From positions 7,928,501 to 7,992,500 of the forward strand of contig JANCRA010000010.1 in assembly GCA_024362935.1 (NCBI GenBank): a stretch of 64,000 bases of DNA, read 5' to 3'. The stretch's first letter is position 1. Each line of letters opens with the position of its first letter. The notes under the pieces were generated by a model. It was not told the DNA's origin. It did not search any database and saw nothing but the letters and a program-made list of their open reading frames with translations. The translations under genes and the position numbers were made by a program. The stretch is from Setophaga petechia (taxonomy: Eukaryota > Chordata > Aves > Passeriformes > Parulidae). Positions 13,301-27,068 of the stretch are shown here, piece by piece.

Positions 13301-16300
13301 TAAATATTCCTCCATTTGCTGCTGCTACATGAGTGGCTGATTTGAGGTGTACAGTGGGGTGGCTGGAGTATAATCATCAGTTCTTCAATACAAAAGACAC
13401 ACTTGGACATTTGGCTCTGCCTCATCTCCCTACCACAGACAGCCTTACCTTCTACAACTCAATGGAAATACAACACAGCAAAGAAGTGAGAAAACACCAT
13501 GTAAACAAAGCAGCCAAGATTATTATTGTTGGATTTCTACTTTGTATTTTAATGCAAAAACCCTGGAACCATCTGACTGATCACAGACTCTCCCAAAGGA
13601 AAAGATTCTTGCTCTCATAACTCTGCTTCAGGTATGGAAACATCCAGGAAAAATAAATGCAGTGCTCAGTGGTTGGATCTTCATCATCCACCTTCAAGCC
13701 TCCATGCTCCTCTAGAAGACAGCACAGACAGGGTCACTGTTCCTGCTGGTGGCCATTTCATACTGAAACCCCCACAATTCCCCTCCAGCATGAGGACATC
13801 CATCAAAAGGAAAGTTCCTTCAGCTGTGGCAGGCAGTCACAGGCAGAGGAGGGTTGTTACATAAAGCATCAGTGGGAGTAAACAGGAATATTACTCATGG
13901 CACAGTAGTGCTTCCATCTCAGGGGGCCCTCACTGAACCCCACAGGCTCTGGGACTCCTCTGGGTGATTAAATACATAGACCATCTTTCTGGCAGCTACT
14001 CAAGGCTTCATACCACACACCTGCCTTTTCTCCTGCATTTTCTCTTTGTGTGCACTTCTGCTGGTGCTGTCTCCTTCCATGGAGTTTGCACCTAGCATGA
14101 GGTCTCTTCTGTCAGCAGCCAAAGGATGGAGCAGCAGACACACCTTGGCTTCTAAGGAGCCCTTACAATGTCTGGATGAAGATTTCTCCACTTGAGCAGG
14201 TTGTCCTACTGGATTGTCACACAGCTATCACTGCTGTGTACTGGTTTGGAAGCACTTTGTACCCATTTGGCATTTTTCAAACAAAGCTGTACAAGGATAA
14301 ATGACCACTAGCATCCAATTTGGACAATTTCTGAGATAAGAGACGCACCCAGCAGTCAGCACTAACAGACTGATGGTTGTGGCACAGAATAGACACATTA
14401 TAAACTTTCTGCCCTTTGGCCAAATAAATTTTCAAACTTTCTCATCAGCTGCTGGATGGGGGTCAACCCAACATACCCTAAACCCCTCAAAAGTACATTT
14501 TCAGGCTAATATTTACTGGACTTTTTTCCTTTTTTTTTAAATTTTTTTTCTATTACAGCTAAAACCATCCTGTATCAATCAAAACCTCCCTTTAGCTGTC
14601 TCAGAATGCCCTGCATTCTGACTTTTTTCAGATGTCACATTCACTTCAGATTTTTCATACACTAATTAAAGCCATGTAGGGACTTGGGACACGCTATAGG
14701 CACCACAATACTTCTCAGAAGTTTTCTGGACCTCAACCCTTGAGCTTTAGAAGGTAAACCCATGAATCTGGGGCATAAGGGCAGGATTTAAATTCCCAAA
14801 TCCTTCCCATGTAGAAGTCAAGTCTGTCTGAGAGACTGAGGGAGCAGAGAGAGGAGAAGGCAATCCTGGTTTGTCAGTTATGTGTGCAGCTCTCAGCTGT
14901 GCCCATCTCTGGATTTTGTTCTCAAGTGCTGAAACGTTTCAGCCTTCTCAGACAGGGAGAGCTGCCCTTTTGGAGTCTGTCCAAACCATCCATTAGGCTT
15001 CTCTTAGTGAATAAATTGTTCTGCTTGATTCATGGGCATCGCTCTTGTCTCTGAAGGGAGTTAACCAAATGTAACCAGGACTAGAGCACAGTGCTGCGCA
15101 AACAACTGGGACCAATTTGATCAATACTGAAACAAACAGCAAGAATTTTATCCCATCTGACATAGGAGCTAATTGAGTCCTGAAAAGAAGCTTTGTAGAG
15201 GCAGGGAGAACATTTCCACGGGTATGTGACCATCCCTAAATTCCTCATTTCATACACAGACTTCCCTATCATTCTTTGCACCACTTCTTATCCTAATTTC
15301 CTCCATCAGCTTGTCAGAGCCACTGAGTGATTGTTGCACATGCTTTCCCCACCCTTCTCTGCACTCATCAGGGGCAAAATCTCAATGCTTGGACCAACTG
15401 CAAGAGTTTCTGCAGCATCTTTCCATTGCAGCTCCGCTGCTGCTTTCCTCTGGGACAGCAGCACTTCACAGAGCTACATCCCAGCTCTGTGGCTCTGAGC
15501 TAAAAGGTGAAATCCACTTAGGTTCCTCCAGCAGCTGCTGTCTGGCCAGCTTGTTGCAAAAAGATTATCACCAACAGCTGCAATGACTGGAATTTTAACT
15601 TTCATAGTCATTCTCCCTCACTGGAGGTACTGAATTGCACCGAGCTCCTGAGCAAGATCCCCATAGGGCTCTCCTGCTCTTTCTCCTGTCTTGGCCTTGC
15701 ATAAGGACTCCTTCCTGCCTCATGGAAGAGTCCAGGACTCAGGATAACAGTGCCCCATTAGCAGTTTTCTCAAAGGTTACAGTGATTGCCAACATGACCA
15801 TAGCAGCTGCAGGACAGGCATCAGCTCTGTCTTTGTGACTCCCCAAGAGCTCAAGATGCATCCATGAGTCCTCACAGGAGGAGCCACGCATGGCAGTGGA
15901 GCAGGAGAGATTTAGTCCCAGAATAAGAAGCAGCCAGCCTTGCCAAAGTATTTATGAGCAGCTTCTGAACCCTCAAATGGCAGCCTCAAAAGCCAACCTC
16001 ACTTCACTCAGGCAGAGGCAAATGTTGAGGGCTTCTATTAAGGTTATTCAAGGTACAGCCTTTGCCTCCAGAGTAACCAAATGCATCTCTGGCCTATCAT
16101 CTGCAGTGCAAACACTACCCAAATGCTTTCAGGGCTGACAAATATATTCTTCCATCATTGCTCAATTGCTGTTTTCCCAGTTTAGCTCCATGTATATTAT
16201 AATAGCATTTAAAGCCAGAGCCAGCCTTCAAAAGTAGATGAATCTGAAATTAACAACAGAGGCATTTTCACTCTGAGGTCTGGATGAGAGCATAAAATAA

Positions 16301-19300
16301 CTGAACTTTGTTCCTGTGGCTTATTACATCATGCAGCCCCTCTTTGACTGAAAATATTTCTATTCCTCATTCCAGCCCATCTGTTCTTCAGAGAACTCCT
16401 TCTCTCTATTTACTTGAAAAACAACTAACTGGAGGCAAAGGCACTCCCCCACCCCCAGAGGAAAGTATGTTTGTAATTAGGCAGAGAGCACTCCATGTTT
16501 ATTCCTGCTGGTGCATGTGCATGCAGGCACATGTGTGTGTACATGCCTATTTTTAGCCACACTGTCAAAATCAGCCTAATATTTCACAGCAAAGGAGGTC
16601 TTCTTGACCCGAAAAACACATCATTACTTCTAATTAGGAAAAAAAGAAACAGAATTGTCAAAAATATCTCTCAGCAGGGAAGACGTGCTGTGAGATGATG
16701 GGACTTTTCCCTGCTGTTGTGTTTTCTTTAGCTTTAATTTGCTTTGGTGTAAAAACGGAGCCCAGTGAAATCCATCAGCCAGCAGGGAAAGGAAGGAGAG
16801 TTTAGGATACCTTTCTGTGTGGGTTGAGAAAGACATTTTGTGTCTTCCTTTCAGATGAAAAAGTGCACTTGTCCAATAGAGGTCCACTCATTCAGCACAG
16901 CCTCCCCTGCCTGGACTGTGTTCAGGCTGTCCCTGCTGCTGTACCTCTCCTGCCCTGGAAGGAGACCAAGCTGAAGTGGGACAAACACTGCTGCAACCCA
17001 AGTATAAGAATTATTTCCACTAAGACAGATGAGCACATCTGTAACAAGAGAGGCATTCTCCTCCTTTGCCATCTATAATGGGAAAATGACACATTCACCT
17101 CTGTCTTATTCCTTCCTTATTACAATCAATTCTGGGAAAAAAAACCCACTAATTTACCACTGCTGGGACAGTGCCTGCAATGAGCTGGGTCTCCAGTGAG
17201 TTTGTGGCCTCAGGACACAACTTTATACACACAGCAGCAGCAGCATGGAAAGACATTCATTGCACCATCCCTGGGAACAGCACCTACATGCCTGCCAGGT
17301 CACTGGGACACAAACACTCTGAAGAATCCTACATGAGTCAGGGCTGAGCTCCTTTCAAACAGTGACTGCAAAACCACACAGAAAGGGGTGAAATCCCCTC
17401 TGACAACCTCACCAGTGAATTCTCAGAAATGGTTGGTGAGGGGAAATGCATTTGTAGTGTCTGACAGATGGAAATCCCTCAGACAAGGCAGCGATTCCCT
17501 CTGGCCGGGCAGGGAGGCTGAGCAGACCTCCAGGATGTGGAGGTCCAGGATTGGCATCCTCCCAACAGGATGCACAGGCTCAGGCTCAGCCATTCCTTAG
17601 GGCCTGATTTATTCCTCCCAGGACAGAGGAGACACTGTATAAATTTGAACAGTGACACTTGGTCAGGTTTGTCCATTCAGCCAAGCTAGATATGAAATTC
17701 CACCATACAGGACATGACACACACACACTGCACAACGGCCCAAACTAGCAGGATTTCTAGTTAGTGTTGGAGAGCACAGTTCACATTTCATCCTCACTGT
17801 GGCCTTGGTATCTCTGTCTAAACCCTTAACTTCTACCAAATTTGGTTTCTGATCCAATTGGATCTGTACCTGGACCATAAATAGTTGTATTACAAGGAAC
17901 TCCACTGATGAAAGTCTACTTTGCTGTTCATGGTGTATCAAAAATTGTATTTTTCTAGATACAGGGTCTATTCACGTGCTTCTGCATTGTAATTCACACT
18001 TGATTACTTGAAACAGAGAGGTTTCAGTGCAACTACTGAAAAGATGATGGTATACAAAACTATAAACTATAAAAACCTGAGCAGCAAACTAGTGAAGATA
18101 GTTTTCTTCTACCAAAATATTAAAAAAAATAAAAGGGAGAGAAAAACACCCAAAAAAACCCCCCACAACCAACCCCACACCAGGCAACCTGCTTTAAGTC
18201 TGCACTCCTATTGAGAACAAAATGGGTTCACCATGTCCTGCTTTATCCACAGGGGTACAGAATGCAAGTGGTTTGCCTTTCCTCTCTTACCCCCTCCTGA
18301 CACTGTCAGGAGATTCAGTTATGCCTGAGGAGTGCATCAGGCAGACAGCAACACTCAGTCCATTTAGCTCCATAAAGCAAAGCAGCTGTGCTTGCAACAA
18401 ATTGTATTTCAATACAGAATGAAACAGCTCTTGCAAAGTGTATTATTTCAGAGATCAGAGTTTAAAGAAAGTATTTGCCTGCTATCTGTAAACATCACAG
18501 GTACAGACACAGCTTTGTTTTTATTTCACGGCAATTCACTAGTCTAAAAGAGAGAAGAACAAGGCCTTTACATTTTTTAATCTCCTGATAGATCCAGTTT
18601 TGAGATTATGAAAATTATTAGATATAGAAATTACTGTCCTTTCCTACTGCAGTCCACAGGAATACAACCCTTTCCCAGAAGCAATGTGGCAGTCAATGAA
18701 AATGTTTTTCAGCATATCCAACGCAGACACGCACAATACACTTCTGAGTCCTTATCCTGAAGTCTCTAACCCCTTCCTCACTTGTGGCATTGAGGTACCA
18801 CAGTGATTTGCCCAATTTGATTTCCCAACTCACTGCACCCTGCTGGGGGCATCCTGCCTTTCCCAAAAACCCCTCCATACACAGCACCTTTGGGATCAAT
18901 CCCATAGCCCACACCAGAGTGAGAGGGAGCATTTTCTTCCTGCTTGTCTGTAGCTTCACCTCTCCACTTGCCTTTGGATAGCAGTAGTAAACACTGGCTG
19001 TTTTTCCAGGCTTGGCCAGAAGGGGTACAGCCGATTTCCTGATGTATTGGCACCCATCCAGGACATCCATTAGCCACGAGTTCACAAACTGATACATCCT
19101 CCAAAAGGCTCATGGGCAGCGCTATTGTTTCTAAAAAGAAATTAACTTCAGGTAAATGAAAATAAGATTTACTGCTTGGGGCAGGTTGCATGCAGTAAAT
19201 AACTCAGGATTTATGAATTGTCATCCATGAGGCTCCATTCACTGGCAGGGACAAGGGGCCCTTGCATGGCCCAGTCTGGGCACTGCCCATTAAATCTCTG

Positions 19301-20198
19301 CTATTTCCATGCATCACTCGAGCAGCTCTGGGTGTGGATCTCATCTCCATGGGGCTCAGAACTACCCAGGCACCGTGGCAGGCCATCACAGCCACATTAT
19401 CCTGGTGGTGCTGGTTGATCCAGCCCTGGGCAGGAGCTCCCACCAGCCGTCCTGCTCCCTTTGCCCTGCCCTCTGCCACACCAGCAGCATTTGTGAGCCA
19501 GGCAGGCACAGCTGGGTCTGGGGAAGGGGCTGCTGTGCCCCCCTTGTCCTTGGCATGCTGGTCATCAAGGGGCACCAAAGGCCACAGTGGAGCCTCAGGA
19601 ATGTCCTGCCAGGCAAGGCTTTCCCTGCCACTGCTCCTTCCCACTGGCTGCTTTGGGCTCTTCCAGTCCAGGCCAGTAGAAAACACAACACTCACAGACC
19701 TGCTCTTTTCCCCTCTGGGACATTTTCCCTTTGGTCCCAGGCCCCACAGTCTGCTCAGCATCAGTGCTGAGCAGTGAAAGGTCCCCATCATCAGCACCTA
19801 TATGGATCTGCAGAGGCTCCTTCCTGCCTTTGTTTCCTGTCTTCCCATGATTATGGAATTCCATCCAGCCACGCAAACATATTAATGTTGCACCACCAAA
19901 CGTGGAGTAGATTTCTCACCCCTAGACAGCTCGTCAGACCTCACAATTAATTCACCAGTGTTGCACGTCCCAAACACCCTTCAGCAAGGGCTGGTACAGC
20001 ACACCTCAGGCTCGATGTCAAACCAGAACCTGAGAGTTTTGCTGCTTCAGATCCCTCAGTTTGTCCAACCTACAATCTTTTAGCAGTTTCACACACCACT
20101 TCCAGAAATACATTCTTAATAACACTGTTGCAAAACAAACTCAAGGGACCCGGTGTCACGGGCAACAGAGCCACCATCACTCCCCGAGAGTGCAGCCC
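10389..20198. other. Unique non-coding DNA, about 9.8 kb
   Basis: No gene or repeat family recognised. Small items are a G-run at about 12622-12630, T/A-rich sequence at about 14520-14550 and an A/C-rich simple stretch at about 18118-18180. A 198-codon minus-strand open frame lies at 19204-19797; it is treated separately as a weak candidate. Other frames are short. Confidence 0.5.
19204..19797 (-). other. Long anonymous open frame, probably not a gene
   Basis: A 198-codon ATG-started frame on the minus strand ends in TGA. Its last about 75 codons have a fairly coding-like codon pattern and an unremarkable amino-acid mix (for example GWINQHHQDNVAVMACHGAW), but I recognise no domain, signal peptide or membrane segment. 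Plus-strand frames over the same bases are also open for about 150-170 codons, which points to low stop density in GC-richer DNA. About one frame of this length is expected by chance in 64 kb. It could be an old processed pseudogene of an unrecognised gene. Confidence 0.1.
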
Positions 20199-20238
20199 AT
20201 GAAGATGAAGATGAAGATGAAGATGAAGATGAAGATGA
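20199..20238. repeat. (ATGAAG)n hexanucleotide repeat
   Basis: ATGAAG is repeated about 6.7 times without error. On the plus strand it reads as Met-Lys repeats in an open frame starting at 20061, which is a by-product of the repeat. Confidence 0.95.
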
Positions 20239-22349
20239 GCCATCTGCTTCCCAGCACTCTGAACAGAGCTGACCCTTCACAGACTCCCCCCCAGGACCTG
20301 CTGGTAGCAGAGGGTGGAGGGGAAAACTTCACTTTATGCTTGTGGGATTTAACATCACGGTAAAAAACACCAAACCTGAGTCCCCATCTGTTTTTCAGTA
20401 TAAACATGGATTTTCTGTGGCAAAGGGGGATTTTAATATGGAACAGGGATATCCCTTTGAAACAAAAGCTGTTTATGATTATCCAGTATTGTGCCATATT
20501 AAACACTGTTAATACCAATAGCATGGATAAATCAGAGTTGGTTGTGGTTGGCTTTGTGTCACTTTTCCCTCCTCCTCCTGGGGGCTTCAAACCCAACTTA
20601 AACCCTGGGTGAACAACCACTCAAACAATGTGAAAATCAAGCAAAAGTTCTTTGAGCCAGCAGTGGGAAAAAAAGCTTTTCCCAAACCAGCACAAAATGG
20701 AGAATGCAGGAGAGAAGCAGTGCCAGGGAGTCTGGCATCATTCCTGGGAAAATGGTGATCTTGGAGGCACAGGTAGAGTGAAATCTTCCCCTCAGTTACC
20801 AAAGCTACAGCACCAGGCAAAGCAATGGGGAAACTTCATCAAGGCTCAATTCAGACAAAACTAAAACCCATACAAAATAAAACTATTGATTTGAATTCAC
20901 ATTCTTTTCCTGAGGTCAAGTTTTAGCTAACAGGTTGATTCTGTCACCAGCTCTGCACACAGAGCTATGGAAAATGTCAGAATTTCACTCATGCTTCTGG
21001 CTGTTATTTGCAGTAGCTGGTAATTCTTAGTAATCCCTCCAAGCCATTCACTCTCTAATTGTAAAAATAGATTCACAATTTATGTGTAATAGAAAATAGG
21101 TGATTTTAAATAAATGTTAAAGTTGAAATTTATTCTCATAGGAAAGAGTCCCAGAGATATCCAGAAGGAAAAATGCCTTGTTGGGACAGGTTTTCCATGG
21201 AATTGCAGCCATGGGAGCACCACTGGACTCAGGGGAAGAGTACTCCCCATAAACCTTGAGGAAAAGGAAGGATGATTGTGAGCAAAGGGTCCATTGCACT
21301 CCAAAAATATTTTATTTTTAGGATTCATTACCATATATTGCACATAGAAATGTGTGAGACCATCTCTCCAGGTTAAGTATTTTATCCTTTCTCCTGGAAA
21401 ACCATTCCTTTTATCAGCAATGCTCAAGGCTGTGTCTACATCTGGCAAGAATTCCCACAACCTTTAGTGGAGCTACAGCAACTGCCAGCAGCAGATCTGC
21501 TAAGCCCACCCTAAAACTGCTCTTAACTTCCCTTGCTGCCTCTTACCTAAAGCCCCTTTGGGCTAGGACTTCTCTTCCTTCAAAGTGGCTCATCCCTTAA
21601 AAGTACTCTCAACTTTTCAGTGTTTCAGCAAGGAAAATTTCGCTGCTGTAGCTGCTCTTTCAATCCACCCCACTCACACACTCAGTCTGGTATGGAGCCT
21701 CCTCCTACACATTTTTGGGCACTTCTGTGAAGCAAACAGAAACCCCAAGCCTGCTGAGGTGGGAGCAGGTCTGGCACAGGATGTAGTCAAAGAAACCAGA
21801 GGATTAACAGCCATTAGGGAACCTCAGCCAGGCTTCAAACATAAAACCCAATACTTCCTGCGTGGCTGAGGAGCACATGCCTGGGGACAGTGGCCCTTTA
21901 TGTGCTCCCAGACATGCTGTGTGTGCCTGGGTCTCCAGAGGCCAATGAGCTTCATTCAGCAGGGGCAAAAAATAGACAAAGATGAAATCAAATATCATGA
22001 CATTTTCTGAACGTTTCTAGTCAAACAGAAAATTAAACAGGCTCAGTTTTATTGCCAGAATGTTAATTTATGCATGGCTTTGGGGAAAGCAGACTCAGGC
22101 ACACACACAGAAGGTCAGGTTTAATGCTGTTATTAGCTGTCCCTTCCTGCCTCCTAGAAATGCTCACAGAGTTACTTCCCAATCAAAGGGGAATATTTAA
22201 CACAGGGAAGATGTGGGTGAATGACTGGAGATTCATACAAAGGAGGAAAGCAAGAACAGTTCAAGTCACTTGGTGGCAGACAGGCTGGGTGGGCACCATC
22301 CACCCCAAAATGATCTCTCCCTCTGCCCATGGGAGACTTCTGCTATAAC
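20239..22349. other. Unique non-coding DNA
   Basis: No gene, RNA or named repeat is visible. Open frames are short or mirror each other on both strands. Confidence 0.5.
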
Positions 22350-22432
22350 GGGGTTGTGGATGCACTGTACTGGGAGAGGTTGGGTTGGTTTGATTATGAT
22401 GTAGTGACACTAAAATCTATTATTCTGTGACC
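22350..22432 (+). mobile_element. Possible heavily decayed CR1 tail
   Basis: The segment starts with GGGTTGTGGATGC, contains GGTTGGGTTGG, and ends with CTATTATTCTGTGACC, in the order expected for a plus-strand CR1 3' end (a VVDAP-type ORF end, the UTR, then ATTCTRTG-type tail octamers). Several segments between are missing or diverged. I would not rely on it without an alignment. Confidence 0.35.
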
Positions 22433-25400
22433 ATAACATATGGAGTGGGAGAGCTTACCCTCTTCAAATACCAAAGGCTCAATTAAGAAATGAAGAACTG
22501 ATACTGAATCAAAGTTCTGATAAAACAAGTTAAAGGAGTAGATATATTCCTATACCATGGTCATTAAAGCACTGTAAGGGAGGGTAGGAAAGGTGGATTA
22601 AAAATAAAAAAGCATTCCTTAGTGCAAGTGTTGTCCCAGACTTCTCAAAACCAGGATTTGTGCTGTGTGTGCACATGGATGTGTACGTGGGTATCCCATA
22701 CACTCTCTGAGCTGCAGATTGAACCCCCTGTTTCCAGGCAGTGCAGAACACAGCTGGCAATGTGGAACCAGCACTGGATGCTCTGGCACAGATATCATAT
22801 GCTCATGCACAGAGGAGAGCTGGGCCAGGCACAGAAAGGAGGGGAATTTGGAAAAAGTGCCAAATCCTCATCTCCAGAGGCTCCAAACACCAGCTGCAGC
22901 TGTGAAAATGGATCCCCAAACCCACCAGCATCGTTAGAGGAAGAGGGAACCTTCTTCCTTGAAATCCCACTGCACAGAGCCTGCGAGCACGGTGTCACCA
23001 GCTCACTGTGGACAGCAGCTGGTGTGCAGGTTTCCACGGAGCTCTGCTATTTCTGAGCTGATTCTGGATCATCTTTCCAAGATCTCTGGCAACTGGAGGA
23101 GCTGGATGGGAAAAATGGGCTGACTGCAGATGAAATGTGAACCTGAAGCGCTTGCTGGAATGAGCACTCATTACATTCAAAGGCTCACAAGAGAATTGAA
23201 TGCTGTAATGATTTTTTACAAGTTTCAGTGAACAGATGCATTGTGAACCCCTCACAAAATCCCTCTTCTGAATTCATATTTACCAGCCCTTGGAAGTGTC
23301 TTTTTCTTGGAAGATCAAACACCCTGACTCCTTCCAACTAATTAAATAGATTTCCCTGGGAATAAATTGCAGTTGTCACCTAATCAGATGGTGCATTTTA
23401 ATATGATGTTGACTTTCTAGTGCTGAAGTATCTGAATTCCACAGTGTTTTGCTTAGGCTATGTACCCTGCTTACAACTCAAGTCTAGCTTGTGGACAAAG
23501 AAGTTAACAGCTCACTGGAAAAATTTATGCCACCAATTCAAGCCCCCTTTTCAGGTTTCTTGGCTTCTTCCTTCATATTCTTACTAGGGTGTCACTGTTT
23601 TCTTTTTTTTTTTTTTTTCCTGAAAGCACTGAGAAACCAACATTCCTTGTGTCTTCTTGGATACTGTTTGTGGTCAAGCCAAGAAGCTCAGTGTCCCTTA
23701 GCTGTGGCTCAAGCCCTCTCCAAAACTAGATGTAAATTCTGGGTAAAAGTTTCATCAACAAGCTCAACAGCTCATGTTTACAGAACAGCAGTGCCAGAAA
23801 AAAAATCCAAATTCAGCAAGGAAAGACACAACAATGATTTCTGAAGTCATTCACTGGGAAGGACTTAAAGCTGTCCTGATGTGTCCCAAAGCCATCAGCA
23901 GTGTCAGCCCTTTGTCACTACGGCAGGTGATGGAAAATGCAACCCAAGTCAAACCAAGTGGAGAAACTGATGCACTCAGTGAGTGTTCATATAGTTTTTA
24001 AAACCAGGAATGGGCTGATGCAGAAATTCACAATTTTCAGTGATTTTAGTAGCAATGGGACCAAGTGCAGAAGATAACCCTGGGAGAGATAACAATGTAA
24101 ACTAAACCAAAGTGAGCCTTTTGGGATGGTGAGTTTCTTGGGAGCAATATCCCATATTCTTCCCTGGTGATATAACTATGAAGCAGCTCCATCTGGTGAC
24201 TCATATCCCTTACCCCAGTGGAATACCTATGCCCCAGTGTCCTCTGTGACCAAGCCCCGAGCTGCACCTGGTCACATTGCATTTGTTCCCCAGAGAAGCT
24301 TAGAGAGATGCAGTTCCTTGCCAGGAGCTTTTCAGGGTACCACAAACCGTGTGCCAGCTTCTTACTCATAGTCAGTGTCACAATATGAAAACATTACCAA
24401 AGTCTTGTGGTGCAAGCCATTAACACATTGAAGTCACTCAAGGTGACACTTGCACTTCTGCTCTAGGTTCTGCTCTAGCATTAGTCCCAGGCTAAGCAGG
24501 AAGACATTTGGGTTGAGCCAGGATTTCCAGGGCTCTTGTGAAGAACCCTCCTTGTGCACAGAAAAATACAGGCCAGGTATATGAGCTTAGAAGTGAACAT
24601 TGAGCAAAGGGGTTTCAGGGCACACCAAGGGACAGGAAACCCCACTAGAAGAACTCTGCTGAAGCTGCAAAGGCCATGGAACAGTCCATGAAAGACACTG
24701 AAATGTTTGCATGACCAAAAGGTCAATCACACCAAGTATATGCATTCAGTAAACTTTTTAGAAGTGGATTTTTTGAAAGAGGAAGCAAATTGTCTCTCTC
24801 TTCTCTTTAGATGTCTTTTCCTCCAAACCAATATGAACAAAGCATGACCAAACTTTCTAGCCCTCTTACAAAGAGTGATGGTGGGTCAGCAGGGACACAA
24901 GCAGAACACTTAAGTCCCTCTGCTACAGAAAATCAGGCTAGTAAATAGTTCCCAAATTGGACAAACTTGCCATGGTTTGTTTGGGGTTTTTTAGGTTAAG
25001 TGGGGTTAATGTTTGGATGAGAAGCACATTCCAGTGTGATTTCACCACTGAAATTCAGCCATCTCTGGGGTGGAGTCCTGCAGCTGCTGGTGGTGCACAT
25101 GTATTTTGCTCAATATATCCAAAGAACAACTAAGGATACATCACTCTTGGGGTAGGATGCTGACTTGAGCATTCTTGGTCTTGGTCTGTGTGCCAAGCAA
25201 AGTAAAGGACTTTTGCTTTCCCTGAGAACTGCTGTATTTTTCAGCTGTCTTGATTGCAAGGGGGAAAGAGAAGATACCTCCCTCATCAGAAAGGCAGAAG
25301 GCTGATGGTGGCAGCACAGGGGGACATCTGTCTGCAGTAACAACCTGTCCTCCCACTCCTGGCCTTCACACCTACACCTCCTCCCCAAGGAACACGCAGC

Positions 25401-25467
25401 ACCAGCTGGCTGGCTGCCAACCTGAGAGACCCTGAGTGCTCTGAGGAACACCAACATGTGCTGGCGC
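22433..25467. other. Unique non-coding DNA with a T-run
   Basis: A 16-base T-run lies at 23603-23618. No poly-A-tailed retrocopy could be seen next to it. No gene recognised. Confidence 0.5.
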
Positions 25468-25533
25468 TCACCTGGCAGTCAAGAGTGGCACCTCCTCCCT
25501 TCACCTGGCAGTCAAGAGTGGCACCTCATCCTC
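25468..25533. repeat. 33-bp tandem duplication
   Basis: Two adjacent 33-bp copies begin at 25468 and 25501, each with TCACCTGGCAGTCAAGAGTG followed by GCACCTC. The first 27 bases are identical and they differ only near the end of the unit. This is a recent local duplication with no gene content. Confidence 0.93.
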
Positions 25534-26739
25534 ATCCCTTCACATCCCCATGTGATGACTGAGCAGCCAGGAGCTGTGCAGGGCTATTGAAGACACAGAG
25601 CAAGATTCCACCTAATAATTGCCCACACTTTTCCCCCAACCTCCCCTCTCCTCAAGCCTTGCCAGCTCACTTCATCCTTCCTCAGAGCAGGCTGAAGCCA
25701 CTTCATATCCTGCTGGCTTTATTCCAGCTGTCTTGACACAACACAGTTTCTCCAATTCCTAATCACACATTTCCTGGCACGATCCCCATTGGAAAACCCA
25801 AGTTCTGATAACGTTCAATGACCTTTCCTTTATTATTTCCCACGGCACTCTTCGGTCCCCAGTAGGTTCTAAAACTGGGATTTGCCTTCCTGGAAAGCCA
25901 GACACTGGGGGTGAATGACTCAAGGGCTTGGCATGAGGCTTCAGCAGCCTGGGACACAAGAGCAGTACCTCCCCCCATTACACAGTGGATCCAACAGTAG
26001 GAAGTATTATTTTGCAGGGCTGTGCTCCGTGATTTCCTAGAAAAGCAACAAAAATGCCACATGTGTTTGTGTTTCCATGTGAATTCAGCACAAGGAAATC
26101 CACACAGGCCACATGTGGTTTAGAAATTGTAGGTGTTGTGAGCCTCGTGTCTGCATAATGTCTTGCCCTTGGTATGCAGTAAATATTCCACATCTTTAGG
26201 GGAAACTCCCACATAGGCAGGGGAAGGAGGGGCTTTAAAACCCCAGATCCAAACTTCAGCACAAAGGCACGAGCGGACAATAAATTTTCCATCTGCAAAG
26301 GAAGCGTCCAATTTCACCCGCTGATTTTGATACGCTGCTTTAACGAGGAGATTGTGCAAGAGCAATCACAGAGGGACCAAAAAAACCCTGCTTGGCCACA
26401 TTTAAACTCTGAAGAGAGAAAGATGCCTGAGAGTTAAGGGTTTGCCAACCCCCAGGTCACACTGCAGAAGTCGACGGGGCCAGATTTCTACCCAGCTTTG
26501 CAGCTCACAATCAGAGCCTTGTTCAGAAAGAAAAATCAGCTCTTATCTCACTACCAAAAAAGTCAATATAGTAGAGCACTCAGCTTGGAACAAGATTCTG
26601 AGCAGTTGCTAAATCATATCCTCCATGTCAGAAGAAACTTGACTCTGGATAAATGCAGGGTACTGACTCTGGGATAAATTTTTGCCTGCCACACAAGACC
26701 ATAAGTGTGTCCCTCTGACATAAGGATGTATGTCCCAAC
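25534..26739. other. Unique non-coding DNA
   Basis: No gene or named repeat recognised. Minus-strand frames of up to 106 codons (25978-26298) are anonymous. Confidence 0.5.
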
Positions 26740-26845
26740 ATTGTTTTATTTTTTCCCCATTTTATTTTTTTAATTTAAATATATTTATATTTAATATAAA
26801 TATTTTAAGAAAATATTATAAAAAATAATAATGATAATAAAATCT
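26740..26845. repeat. AT-rich low-complexity block
   Basis: About 100 bp is almost pure A/T, with self-complementary stretches such as AATTTAAATATATTTATATT, and it ends in an ATAATAATGATAATA-type stretch. It could be a matrix-attachment-like or DNA-unwinding region, but the sequence shows only low complexity. Confidence 0.8.
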
Positions 26846-27012
26846 GGTTCTAAATGTAGAATAATTCAATCTGAAAGACAAAGAACATAAAAATTACTTG
26901 AACTGAAGCAAGAATGTGCCTATTGAATCAAGCCAAATGCTCCCTTAGATTTTCTGCGGCAGAAAAACCACAGATTTTGATTCAAGTATGAATTGAGATT
27001 GAAAATCTAACA

Positions 27013-27068
27013 TTCATAGAATCATTAAGGTTGGAAAAGACTTCTATGATCATTTAGTCACACCTATG
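27013..27068 (-). mobile_element. Very short CR1 3' tip
   Basis: TCATAGAATCATTAAGGTTG followed by GAAAAGACTTCTATGATCAT is the reverse complement of the extreme 3' end of CR1. Only about 55 bp remain, so the insertion was truncated almost completely. A 16-base A-run at 27110-27125 lies nearby but is not part of the CR1, whose tail is octameric and not poly-A. Confidence 0.85.
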
